From Blautia sp. (GTDB lineage Bacteria; Bacillota; Clostridia; Lachnospirales; Lachnospiraceae), in the NCBI GenBank assembly GCA_017515325.1, contig JAFWGA010000052.1, forward strand, positions 1 to 54,704: 54,704 bases of DNA, given 5' to 3'. This document shows, one piece after another, positions 7,214 to 15,742 of this stretch. Position 1 is the first letter of the stretch, and the number at the start of each line of letters is the position of its first letter. The position numbers and the translations under genes are program-made. The notes beneath the pieces are model-generated. The model made no database searches, was not told the origin of the DNA, and saw only the letters and a list, made by a program, of their open reading frames with translations.

Positions 7214-8107
7214 ATGAATAAGAAAACTCTGAGGAAAGTCCTGGCCCTGCTGCTTTTGATTTGTTTTTTCCTTGTCCTGGCAGGGGGCTATATCTACCGG
7301 AAAAAGAACACCTGGGTCCTGGTTCAGTATGGCGATGCATCCGGAAACCAGGGATTGTTTTATTCCTTAAAGAATCAATGGGATCATACCCTGATCCTGG
7401 TGGACGGAGGCTGGCCGGAAAACGAAGCCTATGTCCGTGCTGTTATTGAGGAAAACGGAGGTACGGTTGACGCCTGGTTTATCACCCACTATCATGCGGA
7501 TCATGTCTCGGCCTTCAATGCCATCTACCAGAATCCCGGAAAGATCCGCATCCGGGACGTCTATGCCACTCCCCTGGATTGGGATACCTTTGCGGCAGTA
7601 TCGCGCTCCTGGGATACGCCGGAGGCCTTCCGCCATTTCCTTCAGGTGACGCAGGGAAAGAAAAATATTCATTATCTGTCCCAGGGTGATACCTTTGCCA
7701 TCGGCAGCATCAAGGCAGAGGTTTTCCATGCCTACTCCCCGGAACTGACCTCCTGCTACGGAGACGATATTCCCAACAATGCTTCACTGGTGTTTCGTTT
7801 GTCCGGAAAAAGGGACAGCATCCTTTTCTGCGGAGATGCCCATCAGGAGCCTCTGGCTGCCTGTCTGGTTCAAACCTATGCCGACCGGCTGCAATCGGAA
7901 TATGTCCAGACCGGTCATCATGGAAACAACTCTCTTCCAGAGAGCTTTTATGACACCGTAAAGCCCGACCTTGCCTTTTTTGACGCCCCCCAGTGGCTCA
8001 TGGAGGGGGAAAAGTATACCGCAAAGGATCTGAGCGCCTTCTTCCAGGAAAAAGGAGTCAGGGTCTGTGACTATACCACTGTCCCCAACTCCTTTATCTT
8101 CCGCTGA
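7214..8107 (+). CDS. Membrane-tethered MBL-fold hydrolase
   Basis: The 297-aa product begins with a basic stretch and one hydrophobic segment (residues 9-27) that works as signal or anchor. The rest is a metallo-beta-lactamase fold with the metal site THYHADH (residues 91-97), a later GDAH metal-ligand motif and TGHHGN. It resembles the MBL domain of ComEC/Rec2-like proteins that occurs alone in Firmicutes. Substrate unknown; a phosphoester or nucleic acid is possible. The start has GGGAGGAA 5 bases upstream. It is transcribed away from the transporter operon and ends 4 bases from the stop of the convergent beta-mannosidase gene. Confidence 0.8.
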   Translation: MNKKTLRKVLALLLLICFFLVLAGGYIYRKKNTWVLVQYGDASGNQGLFYSLKNQWDHTLILVDGGWPENEAYVRAVIEENGGTVDAWFITHYHADHVSAFNAIYQNPGKIRIRDVYATPLDWDTFAAVSRSWDTPEAFRHFLQVTQGKKNIHYLSQGDTFAIGSIKAEVFHAYSPELTSCYGDDIPNNASLVFRLSGKRDSILFCGDAHQEPLAACLVQTYADRLQSEYVQTGHHGNNSLPESFYDTVKPDLAFFDAPQWLMEGEKYTAKDLSAFFQEKGVRVCDYTTVPNSFIFR

Positions 8108-8111
8108 CCTT

Positions 8112-10709
8112 TTACCGGATATCGAAAACGCTTCGTGCCCTGGGGCTTTCTGCCTTGCCCCTCAGAAGCTTCACCCGCTTTTCGCCGGCATTCATGTCAA
8201 AATAATTATCCTCCAGAAGGAGATCCGGATCCTCGCTCTCCAGGCATACGGAACGGGCATAAGCTGCAGCTGTCACCACCAGCTCATCGCCCTCCTTTCT
8301 CACCTGCAGCTGAGGATCCAGGAAACGGAAATGCTTGGGAGCGCAGAATAATACGCTTCCGCTCCCCGCTTCGCTTCCGTCCTCCCGTTCAAGACGATAG
8401 CTGAAATAATGGCCGGTCACAGAGCAGTCGGCAAACTCCAGCCTGGGCAGCCAGACTGCGGCAAGACCAGGGACCTCCACCTCAAATGAACCCTCCCTGA
8501 CAATCCCGGCATCGGGAGTCCTCAAAGCCCAGCAGACCTTTCCCCGAACCCTTTCCCTGCTTTCATTGGATACATTCAGGCGGGCACTGGTCTCGATCGG
8601 CAGCGGATGGAACTCATTGATCCTGGGATTCTGGGAAAGCTCTCCCTCCTCCTGGCAGGACAGCAGAACCGGCGCAAAGAAGCGTTTTTCCGCATAATGC
8701 AGAGCCTTCCACCGGCCATAATAGTCGATGGAAGCCCAGGAGGCCACCGGCCAGCAGTCATTCAGCTGCCATACGATCGCCCCCATACAGGTTCCCCGGT
8801 TTCTCCTCCAGTGCTCCACCCCGTAACGGATGGCTTCCGCCTGCAGCAGCTGTGAAGCATAGAGCAGGTTGTCAAAGCTGGTGGGATACAAAAAGGTCTG
8901 CGAGAGGTAAGAGAGGATCTTTCCATTGGCTGCCGCGTTTCTCTGGTGCCGTTCCATGATCCGGGAAAAGACGTTTCTGTCCTCGGGCAGGGTAAAGCTT
9001 TCCACCGTTGCCAGGCAAGGGAAGGACTGGAAACCAAATTCCGACACATAGCGGAAAAGGAATTTCCGGTACTCCGTAAAGGGCTTTTCTCCATGCCACA
9101 CATCCCAATAATGCACATCTCCTCTGGACGGATCCTGGGGATGGTCAAAATTTCCCCCGGATGAGGGCGAAGCCGGCCACCAGAAGGTCTGAGGCGCCTC
9201 CTCCTTCACGATGGAGGGCAGCACATACTCGAACATCTTGATATAGTCCGCATAGTGGCTGAAGCGCTTGGGACCATTGGTGACATCGTCTCCCTGCATG
9301 GTTGTCTGCAGAGCCTCTCCCATGAACTGCTCCATCTCGTTATTGCCGCAGACCAGAGCCAGAGAAGCGTGATGGCGAAGCCTGCGGATATTCTGCCGGG
9401 TTTCCTCACGGATACTTGCCTCAAAGGCCGGGGTAAGATCATAAAAGGCACAGGCATACATCAGATCCTGCCAGACCAGAAGGCCCAGCTCGTCGCAGAT
9501 ATCATAGAAGCTGTCCGCCGGATAATACCCGCCTCCCCAGATTCGCACAGAATTGTAATGGGCAAGCCGGGCGTCCTCCAGAAGCCTTCGGGTTCTCTGA
9601 GGATTGGTACGGGAGAGGATATTGTCCTCGGGAATATAATCCGCTCCCATGGCAAAGATTTTCACTCCATTGCAGATATGGCAGAATTCTTCTCCTGCTT
9701 CGTCCTTTTGACGGCTGACACTAAGGGTCCTCAGACCGATCCTTCTGGTCCAGGTATCCTGCGCTTCTTTGCTGTCACCCCGGAATATCTTTACCTCGAC
9801 CTCGTAAAGAGGCTGATCCCCGTAGCCGGCCGGCCACCAGAGCCGAGGCTCATCAATGGAAAGACAGGTACTTTCTCCCTGCTCCTGCGCGAACAGGGTC
9901 TTTGCGTCCGGCGACGTGACCCGAACCGTCCAGTAATCTGCTTCCCCCTCCAGTTGGGGGGTGATGGTCAGCACGACCTCTGTCTCACCGGATTCTCTGA
10001 TCCGATGCTCCTGAAGAATCAAAACACTGTCGATTCTCACCCCTTCCGTCAGCTCCAGGCAGATGGAACGCCAGATGCCCGCGTCGGGAAGGCGGGGGCC
10101 CCAGTCCCAGCCGAACATACAGTGGGCCTTGCGGATATGGGCAAAGCCCGGGATGGCATCGGTGGAGCACCAGCCGGGTCGTTTCTCATATTCCCTTAAG
10201 GCATATTCGATCGGGGAGTCAAAGCGGATCAGGATCTCATTGTCCCCTGCCTGAAGAAGCTCCTTCACATCCCAGCGCCAGGTAATATGCATATTGTCGG
10301 CATAGCCGACCTCATGCCCGTTCAGCCAGACATGAGCCAGTGTATCCAGGCCTTCACAACAAAGCTGAATCCGGCCGGCTCCCTGCTCCTCCTGGGATAG
10401 GGTAAAGCTTCTCCTGTATTCCCAGTCCTGCCGTAACAGTTCAAAGGCTTCTCTTTCATTTTCCCGGTAAAAGGGATCCTCCATCAGACCATCCTGTAAG
10501 AGATCCGAATAGACTGATCCCGGCACGGTGGCAGCATGCCAGGCTTCCTCTTTGCAAGAGCGCATTTCCCATGCGCCGTCCAACGATATTCTTCGCAAGG
10601 CTTCTATCTCCTCCCATAATGCAGTTTTGTCGGTAGAAAGCACAAAGTGCTGAGCAGTATTATTTGTCGATTGACTCCATGTCTTCGGATGACCATTCTG
10701 CTGTGTCAC
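8112..10709 (-). CDS. Beta-mannosidase, glycoside hydrolase family 2
   Basis: The 865-aa product hydrolyses terminal beta-mannose residues. It has the N-terminal sugar-binding jelly roll (ISLDGAWEM from residue 41), an immunoglobulin-like domain, and a TIM barrel with RIWGGGYYPADSFYDICDELGLLVWQD (389-415). The acid/base is Glu458 in CGNNE and the nucleophile Glu557 in SEFGFQS, both in beta-mannosidase-type contexts. Length is typical. No signal peptide is seen, so it is probably cytoplasmic and acts on imported oligosaccharides. The start is a GTG overlapping the stop of the cupin gene (GTGA), with no clear ribosome-binding site, so translation is probably coupled. The nearby sugar importer is a likely partner. 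Confidence 0.92.
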   Translation of the reverse strand: MTQQNGHPKTWSQSTNNTAQHFVLSTDKTALWEEIEALRRISLDGAWEMRSCKEEAWHAATVPGSVYSDLLQDGLMEDPFYRENEREAFELLRQDWEYRRSFTLSQEEQGAGRIQLCCEGLDTLAHVWLNGHEVGYADNMHITWRWDVKELLQAGDNEILIRFDSPIEYALREYEKRPGWCSTDAIPGFAHIRKAHCMFGWDWGPRLPDAGIWRSICLELTEGVRIDSVLILQEHRIRESGETEVVLTITPQLEGEADYWTVRVTSPDAKTLFAQEQGESTCLSIDEPRLWWPAGYGDQPLYEVEVKIFRGDSKEAQDTWTRRIGLRTLSVSRQKDEAGEEFCHICNGVKIFAMGADYIPEDNILSRTNPQRTRRLLEDARLAHYNSVRIWGGGYYPADSFYDICDELGLLVWQDLMYACAFYDLTPAFEASIREETRQNIRRLRHHASLALVCGNNEMEQFMGEALQTTMQGDDVTNGPKRFSHYADYIKMFEYVLPSIVKEEAPQTFWWPASPSSGGNFDHPQDPSRGDVHYWDVWHGEKPFTEYRKFLFRYVSEFGFQSFPCLATVESFTLPEDRNVFSRIMERHQRNAAANGKILSYLSQTFLYPTSFDNLLYASQLLQAEAIRYGVEHWRRNRGTCMGAIVWQLNDCWPVASWASIDYYGRWKALHYAEKRFFAPVLLSCQEEGELSQNPRINEFHPLPIETSARLNVSNESRERVRGKVCWALRTPDAGIVREGSFEVEVPGLAAVWLPRLEFADCSVTGHYFSYRLEREDGSEAGSGSVLFCAPKHFRFLDPQLQVRKEGDELVVTAAAYARSVCLESEDPDLLLEDNYFDMNAGEKRVKLLRGKAESPRARSVFDIR

Positions 10710-11056
10710 TCGTAGACAATGACCGCTACGAACTCCAGGGGTTCATCCGAACGATTCGCCATGCTGTGGCCTTGTCCCGGCGGGCAGATCATGACATCGC
10801 CAGGATAAACGTCTGCCTCATGCCCGTTGTCGCTATAGACGCCCTTCCCCTGCACAATATAAAAAAGCTCTGAATCATGTTCATGAATATGGTAGCCGAT
10901 ACTGCAGCCCGGCTCCAGCCGGATGACAGAAAAAAGTCTGCCTTTGTCACACAGATCCTTTGGTCCGCTGATCAGATTGGTAAGCTTCACTGTCCCATCG
11001 CCATCCCGCATATGTTCCCTGTATTCGATGGCACATTCCTCTTTTCTTCTTATCAT
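10706..11056 (-). CDS. Cupin-domain protein
   Basis: The 116-aa product is a single-domain cupin with both conserved motifs: GYHIHEHDSELFYIVQGKGVYSDNG (about residues 54-78) and PGDVMICPPGQGHSMAN (about 84-100). These hold the His/Glu metal ligands. Such proteins are often sugar isomerases or small metal-dependent sensors; here the place directly upstream of a beta-mannosidase suggests a role in sugar handling, which is inference. It is the first gene of a two-gene operon, with GAGGAGG about 8 bases before the start. The 330-base region upstream carries two palindromes. Confidence 0.85.
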   Translation of the reverse strand: MIRRKEECAIEYREHMRDGDGTVKLTNLISGPKDLCDKGRLFSVIRLEPGCSIGYHIHEHDSELFYIVQGKGVYSDNGHEADVYPGDVMICPPGQGHSMANRSDEPLEFVAVIVYE

Positions 11057-11087
11057 CGTTTTCCTCCTCTTTTCCCGAAGGCATCAA

Positions 11088-11104
11088 ATATTCGAGACGA
11101 ATAT
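11088..11104. promoter_or_regulatory. Palindrome upstream of the cupin/beta-mannosidase operon
   Basis: ATATTCG-AGA-CGAATAT has perfect 7-bp arms around 3 bases, 32 bases before the cupin start codon. A repressor site within the leader is plausible. Confidence 0.45.
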
Positions 11105-11151
11105 CTGCCCTGCCTCCTCCTGTTCCTCATGACGACAAATCCCGACCTGTG

Positions 11152-11169
11152 CGGTCACTAAAGTGACCG
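11152..11169. promoter_or_regulatory. 18-bp palindrome upstream of the cupin/beta-mannosidase operon
   Basis: CGGTCACTAAAGTGACCG has perfect 8-bp arms around AA. Its size and compactness fit a sugar-responsive operator such as a LacI-type site, but the regulator is not encoded in the window. Confidence 0.5.
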
Positions 11170-11298
11170 ATACCAACGGCATTCGCAGAATCCGTGCTGC
11201 ACACTGGTCGCTTATTGTATCTTATCCTGACCAATACCGGTTTGCAAGGTTAAAGTTCAGGGTGAGCCGGGAAACTGCCTGGCAAAGCAGGAGTCTCC

Positions 11299-11328
11299 TT
11301 GACTGTATCCTTCCCCATGGACTATACT
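11299..11328 (+). promoter_or_regulatory. Promoter of the hflKC operon
   Basis: TTGACT (11299-11304) and TATACT (11323-11328) are 18 bases apart on the plus strand, 58 bases before the hflK start codon. Confidence 0.7.
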
Positions 11329-11386
11329 GACATCACAAAGATAACAGGGAAACCGTCTCCCTGTCACCGGTAAAAAGGAGGTTATT

Positions 11387-12430
11387 ATGGATATTAACTT
11401 TACCACCAATGGCCCGGACCGTCCGGAGCAGGAGCCGCCCCGGGCACAAAAAGAGCCTAAAAAAGACGGCTTTTGGAAAAAGCTGCCGGGCCGCATCCCC
11501 AAATCAGCCGTGACCGGAGTACTTGTCCTTGTGGCTATTGCCGCTCTGACGCTGGTCTCCGGCAGCTATTACCGGGTGGATGAACAGGAAACAGCCGTCG
11601 TTACCATGTTCGGTAAGCATGTGAGGTCGGATACGGCCGGTCTGTATTTCAAGATTCCTCTCCTGCAGAAGGTGGAGAAGGTAGATACCACCATACACGG
11701 CACCGGCATCGGCTATGCCGTCAATAATGACGGGCAGACCTTTACCGTTGGTACTGAGGGCATTATGATCACATCAGATTTTAATCTGATCGATATCGAT
11801 TTCTATATGGAATACAGGGTATCCGATCCGGTGGCATACCTGTACAATTCCAGTCAGCCGGAGCTGATCCTGAAAAACATGGCCATGGCAGCCATCCGCT
11901 CTACTGTGATCGACTTTACCGTGGACGACGCGATCACGATCGGCAAGTCCCAGATCCAGACACAGGTCAAGCAAAAGCTGCAGGAATCTCTGGCAAAGGA
12001 AAATATCGGTTTACAGGTCATCAATATTACCGTACAGGACGCAGAGCCGCCCACCTCAGAGATCGTCGGCGCCTTCAAGGCAGTGGAGACGGCCAAGCAG
12101 GGCAAGGATACTGCGGTCAACAATGCCAAGCAGTATCAGAATGAACAGATCCCGGCAGCCGAAGCCAACGCCGATAAGATCATCCAGAATGCCCAGGCTC
12201 AGAAGCAGGCCAGGATCGCGGAAGCAGAGGGGCAGGTCGCCAGGTTTAATGCCATGTATGAGCAGTACAAGCTGAATCCTCTTATCACCAAGCAGCGTAT
12301 GTTCTATGAATCGCTGGAAAGTGTCCTTCCCAGAGCAAAGGTAATCATCACCGATGGAAGCACACAGACCCTGTATCCCGTCGAAAGCTTTTCCGACACC
12401 GGAGATCAGAATAAGGAGGATCCGTCATGA
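11387..12430 (+). CDS. hflK: HflK, FtsH protease modulator subunit
   Basis: The 347-aa product is an SPFH/prohibitin-family membrane protein. A polar, Pro/Lys-rich N-terminus precedes one membrane segment (about residues 43-60). The SPFH domain (YRVDEQETAVVTMFGKHV onward) and a coiled coil rich in Ala, Glu and Gln (about 225-285) follow, as in HflK. With HflC it forms a large cage around the FtsH protease and limits access of membrane substrates. AAAGGAGG supports the start, and it overlaps hflC by 4 bases. The short glycine-poor N-terminus differs from the E. coli protein, which is expected outside Proteobacteria. Confidence 0.88.
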   Translation: MDINFTTNGPDRPEQEPPRAQKEPKKDGFWKKLPGRIPKSAVTGVLVLVAIAALTLVSGSYYRVDEQETAVVTMFGKHVRSDTAGLYFKIPLLQKVEKVDTTIHGTGIGYAVNNDGQTFTVGTEGIMITSDFNLIDIDFYMEYRVSDPVAYLYNSSQPELILKNMAMAAIRSTVIDFTVDDAITIGKSQIQTQVKQKLQESLAKENIGLQVINITVQDAEPPTSEIVGAFKAVETAKQGKDTAVNNAKQYQNEQIPAAEANADKIIQNAQAQKQARIAEAEGQVARFNAMYEQYKLNPLITKQRMFYESLESVLPRAKVIITDGSTQTLYPVESFSDTGDQNKEDPS

Positions 12431-13311
12431 AAAAGAAAAACATCAAATGGATTCCGGTTGGTATAATCGCTCTGCTTGTGATCCTGTTTGCCGGCGGTTC
12501 CTTTTATACCGTTCCATTGAATCAGTACGCAGCCGTCCGCCGGTTCGGCAGGATCGTCAAAACCGAGACAGAGCCCGGTCTGAAATTCAAGCTGCCCTTT
12601 ATCCAAAATGTACAGCTGGTCTCCAAAAGCCTGAAACTCTATGACGTCCCGATCTCGGATGTCATTACCCGAGACAAAAAAAGCATGATTGCCGACAACT
12701 ATGTCCTCTGGAGAGTTGTGGATCCCACCAAATATATCCGTACCCTGGAGGCTTCCGATGCCCGGGCAGAGGAGCGCATTGAAGCAGCCGTATACAATGC
12801 CCAGAAGAACGTGATATCCTCCCTGAGCCAGGATGAGATCATCGAAGCCAGAGGCGAAAAGCTGACCCAGCTTCTCACCAACGAGGCCAACTCTGATATC
12901 GGCGATTATGGCATCGAGGTCGTTGTCGCGGAAATCAAATCCCTGGATCTGCCCGATGACAACAAAGAAGCCGTTTATACCCGTATGATCTCGGAACGTC
13001 AGAATATCGCTGCCTCCTATAAGGCCCAGGGAGAATCGGAGGCTCAAAAGATCCGCAACCAGACCGACAAGGATGTCATTGTCATGAAAGCGGATGCCCA
13101 GAAGCAGGCAGAGATTCTCGAAGCAGAAGGTGAAGCAGAATACATGAGAATCCTCCAGGAAGCCTACAACACCCCCGAAAAAGCAGATTTTTATAATTTT
13201 ACCCGTTCCCTGGACGCCTTTAAGAAATCACTCTCCGGCAGTAATAATACCGTGATTCTCGACAAGGATTCTGAACTGGCCAGGCTGTTATATGAAGGCA
13301 TCAATGAATAA
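12427..13311 (+). CDS. hflC: HflC, FtsH protease modulator subunit
   Basis: The 294-aa product is the partner of HflK. An N-terminal membrane segment (residues 9-26), an SPFH domain (VPLNQYAAVRRFGRIV onward) and the family motif SERQNIAASYKAQGESEAQKIRN (about 190-212), which starts the coiled coil, are all visible. Length fits HflC. Start and stop codons of the two genes overlap as ATGA and HflC has its own AAGGAGG, so equal production is likely. A strong hairpin follows the gene. Confidence 0.9.
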   Translation: MKKKNIKWIPVGIIALLVILFAGGSFYTVPLNQYAAVRRFGRIVKTETEPGLKFKLPFIQNVQLVSKSLKLYDVPISDVITRDKKSMIADNYVLWRVVDPTKYIRTLEASDARAEERIEAAVYNAQKNVISSLSQDEIIEARGEKLTQLLTNEANSDIGDYGIEVVVAEIKSLDLPDDNKEAVYTRMISERQNIAASYKAQGESEAQKIRNQTDKDVIVMKADAQKQAEILEAEGEAEYMRILQEAYNTPEKADFYNFTRSLDAFKKSLSGSNNTVILDKDSELARLLYEGINE

Positions 13312-13368
13312 CGCGCCGGGTACAGCGCAGGGCCTGGTGGAGCGGTTACAAAAAAAGTCTCTGTCGAA

Positions 13369-13405
13369 CTGCGGGGCGCAGGCAACGTATGCCTGCGCCT
13401 CGCAG
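13369..13405. terminator. GC-rich hairpin after hflC
   Basis: CTGCG and GGCGCAGGCA pair with TGCCTGCGCC and CGCAG around a 5-base loop, giving a 15-bp stem with small mismatches. There is no T-tract after it, so it may stabilise the message or give only weak termination. It lies between two convergent genes. Confidence 0.45.
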
Positions 13406-13442
13406 CGACAAAGACCTTCTCCTCTGTGAAATCTGTTATGGA

Positions 13443-14534
13443 TTAATGCCAGCAATTGCTGCAGGGCCTGTATCCCAGACTGATCGCATTGCTCCTCAGC
13501 ATACTGACGGCAGTTGCAGGATTCATATTCCCACAATTTGGAATCCTGTGGTATATTCCGGCATTATTCTGGGGAATATAGACATATGGATTGGCGTATG
13601 AAATCGGGGTTGGGGTGGCATACCGGTATACCGGGACCGGTGTAGCGGTCACATAGCGGTATAACGGCGCAGGGGTTGGCGTGGCGGTCACATACACAAC
13701 CCGATAGGGGCGGGAAGGCCTGGGCGTCGGGGTGCAGGTCACAACGACATAGCGGGGTTTTACCACAGGCTTGGGGGTGGGCGTCGGCCGTGGTGTTGAG
13801 GTAATGATTCTGATCGGCCTGGGTGTCGGGGTAGGCGTCGATGTCACATGCGACACAGGCCTGTTCTTTACCGTAACAATGCATTCATAGGGTACTCCAT
13901 GGATTGTGCCCCTGATAACGGCTTTTCCCACCCGGCAGGCTGTCATCTGTCCCGTGGGTGAAATATAGGCGATCTGAGGATGGGATGATATCCACCTCGC
14001 CTGCTGATCAGTCCCGGAAAAGCCCAGTTTTGTCCTGTATCCCTTATAGCAGGTTATACTTCTGGCCTTGAGTTTAGGCTCCTGTACATTCACCTTCAGA
14101 ATGACGCTCTGATTTCCGAATTCCCCACGGACCAGCGTACTTCCCTTCCTCAGTGCTGTCCATATCCCTGTTCCGTTATTGACGGAGATGACCTTGGTGT
14201 CCTTGACTTTCCAATAGATTGTTCCGCTGTATTCCGGAAGGGAGGGCTTCAGATACTCTCCTGTCACCATAGTCACTATTCTGCTCGTCAAGACCTTTTG
14301 CTGCAGGGCAGCCTTCGATGCAGCCGTAACAGAGGAAGACATAGCCGCAGAACCCAGAAACAGCACAACGCAAAGAAGCAGTGCTAACGGATACCAGACC
14401 TTTCCCCTCTTAGAACCCATGTTCTTGCCTGACAAGCTGTCTTCGCAGCATGTTTTTGTTGCTTCGTCAGACGGAACATCCGAAGACAAGATCTGTCCCC
14501 TATACCACAGAGGCATCCTTCCTTTCATCTTCAT
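13443..14534 (-). CDS. Exported protein with Ig-like domain, Thr/Pro-rich repeats and a C-terminal Cys/His motif
   Basis: The 363-aa product has a long basic N-terminus, a hydrophobic signal or anchor segment (about residues 47-70, ending near AAS), and a bacterial Ig-like (Big_2-type) region at about 85-225. A Thr/Pro/Arg-rich stretch (about 230-315) follows, with repeats such as TPTPTPRP, STPRPTPTPKP and YVTATPTP. The last 45 residues hold YHRIPNCGNM and GYRPCSNCWH, a pattern found at the end of many secreted Clostridia proteins and possibly a metal-binding fold. Function unknown; cell-wall or surface location is likely. A start at 14420 is possible but lacks a ribosome-binding site, whereas 14534 has AAAGGAAAGGGTG upstream. 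Confidence 0.7.
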   Translation of the reverse strand: MKMKGRMPLWYRGQILSSDVPSDEATKTCCEDSLSGKNMGSKRGKVWYPLALLLCVVLFLGSAAMSSSVTAASKAALQQKVLTSRIVTMVTGEYLKPSLPEYSGTIYWKVKDTKVISVNNGTGIWTALRKGSTLVRGEFGNQSVILKVNVQEPKLKARSITCYKGYRTKLGFSGTDQQARWISSHPQIAYISPTGQMTACRVGKAVIRGTIHGVPYECIVTVKNRPVSHVTSTPTPTPRPIRIITSTPRPTPTPKPVVKPRYVVVTCTPTPRPSRPYRVVYVTATPTPAPLYRYVTATPVPVYRYATPTPISYANPYVYIPQNNAGIYHRIPNCGNMNPATAVSMLRSNAISLGYRPCSNCWH

Positions 14535-14835
14535 TTCATCACCCTTTCCTTTCTCTTTTCCCAGTCACGGTTTCCTTTACAATAGCAAGGCAGGCTCAGG
14601 CTCTTATCATCTGGGCGGAAGTAAATCTGTGAAAGAAAAAAACTTCCAGGTTCCTCAAATATAACATGATATTACGATAAAAGCAAGGTTAAATACGGTT
14701 TATTGTGAGGTTCCGTCATCAATTGACAGGCAATTTATCCTGAAGGCGATTTTCAGATATCGGAAGCATTGACATCTTTCGAGACGTCATAGCATGTCTC
14801 TTTTTCCGCAAAGACAGGAGAGACCTCAAATGCCC

Positions 14836-14864
14836 TTTACAGTATGATTGTTCAAAGATATAAT
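14836..14864 (+). promoter_or_regulatory. Promoter of the HAD hydrolase gene
   Basis: TTTACA (14836-14841) and TATAAT (14859-14864) are exactly 17 bases apart. The expected transcription start is near 14871, leaving a leader of about 119 bases. Confidence 0.75.
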
Positions 14865-14874
14865 GAGGATTACA

Positions 14875-14935
14875 GCGTCAAAAGCCTTTCCCCACATCGT
14901 GCCTGTCGTAAGTGGGTCATAAGGCTTTTTGACGC
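14875..14935 (+). other. Long hairpin at the 5' end of the HAD hydrolase leader
   Basis: GCGTCAAAAGCCTT (14875-14888) pairs with AAGGCTTTTTGACGC (14921-14935) with one bulged base, and CCCAC pairs with GTGGG inside it. It starts within a few bases of the predicted transcript start. It may protect the 5' end or regulate the gene; I do not recognise a known riboswitch class. Confidence 0.5.
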
Positions 14936-14989
14936 GCCACTACATAAGCAAACCCCAACCTCAAACACCCTGAATCGCAAGGAGGCACC

Positions 14990-15742
14990 ATGATAAAAGC
15001 GGTTTTTTTTGATCTGGACAATACTCTCTACGATTTTTCCACTGCCCATCAGCTGGCATGGAAAAAGCTGGAGCAATACTGTGAGCAGGAGCTCTCCGTC
15101 TCCTCTGAGGATATGAATCGGGAAATGAAAAAAGAAATGGATCGCTGTGTTGCCTATCTGGGAATAGACAACTCAGCGATCCACAATCGGCATATCCGGT
15201 ATCAAAAGGTACTGCAGCAGCTGGGAAAGCCCATTTTCCCCTATGCCGACAGAATGTATCACGCCTACTGGGACACGGTTCTGGACCATGTTCATCTGGA
15301 GTGCGGTGCCGACAAGCTTCTCGGTAAGCTAAGGGAAAGAGGAATCCGCATGGCAGTCGGAACCAATATGACTGCCATGATGCAATATAAAAAGATCGAG
15401 CGGCTCGGGATCGGCTCTTTCTTCGACGATGTCATTAGCAGTGAGGAAGCCGGATGCGAAAAGCCCAATCCCCATTTCTTTCTCTATTGCGCCGACCGAC
15501 TTGGCCTTGCCCCCGGGGAGTGCGCTTTCATTGGCGACAGCCTGAAGACAGACGTTCAGGGTGCTGCCGGCGCAGGAATGCACGCTTTTCTCTACCGTCC
15601 CAATTCCGCCAGAGAGAGGGTCATGACCGGAAGCCTGACCCTGGACCCGGGAGGGGAAAGCCTGCCAGCCTCCTTTCCCTATGAAACCCTGACGGACTAC
15701 AACGATCTTTCAGAAAACCTCAGTATCCTGCTGGGCGCTTAG
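14990..15742 (+). CDS. HAD-superfamily hydrolase (HAD-IA type)
   Basis: The 250-aa product is a haloacid-dehalogenase-like phosphatase. Motif I is FFDLDNTLYDF with Asp8 as nucleophile and Asp10 as acid; motif II is VGTNMTA; motif III Lys lies in the CEKPNPHFF region; motif IV is FIGDSLKTDVQGA. A helical cap lies between motifs I and II. Substrates of such proteins (sugar phosphates, nucleotides) cannot be read from sequence. GGAGG lies 6 bases before the start. Its stop overlaps by 4 bases the stop of the convergent chromate-transporter gene. Confidence 0.88.
   Translation: MIKAVFFDLDNTLYDFSTAHQLAWKKLEQYCEQELSVSSEDMNREMKKEMDRCVAYLGIDNSAIHNRHIRYQKVLQQLGKPIFPYADRMYHAYWDTVLDHVHLECGADKLLGKLRERGIRMAVGTNMTAMMQYKKIERLGIGSFFDDVISSEEAGCEKPNPHFFLYCADRLGLAPGECAFIGDSLKTDVQGAAGAGMHAFLYRPNSARERVMTGSLTLDPGGESLPASFPYETLTDYNDLSENLSILLGA

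Larger units (their letters stand above)
11057..11386. other. Divergent control region between cupin/beta-mannosidase and hflKC
   Basis: No gene is seen in these 330 bases. The part nearest the cupin gene carries two palindromes that could be operators, and the right part carries the hflK promoter. I see no convincing -35/-10 pair for the minus-strand operon. Confidence 0.6.
14535..14989. other. 455-base intergenic region with promoter and structured leader
   Basis: No gene is seen. The left part presumably carries the promoter of the minus-strand exported protein. The right part carries a good plus-strand promoter and a long hairpin in front of the HAD hydrolase gene (both listed). Confidence 0.6.

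Noticed and set aside
9255-10199. 314-codon plus-strand open frame opposite the beta-mannosidase gene
   Set aside because: The opposite strand carries catalytic motifs in the right order; this frame is a mirror effect of GC-rich codons.
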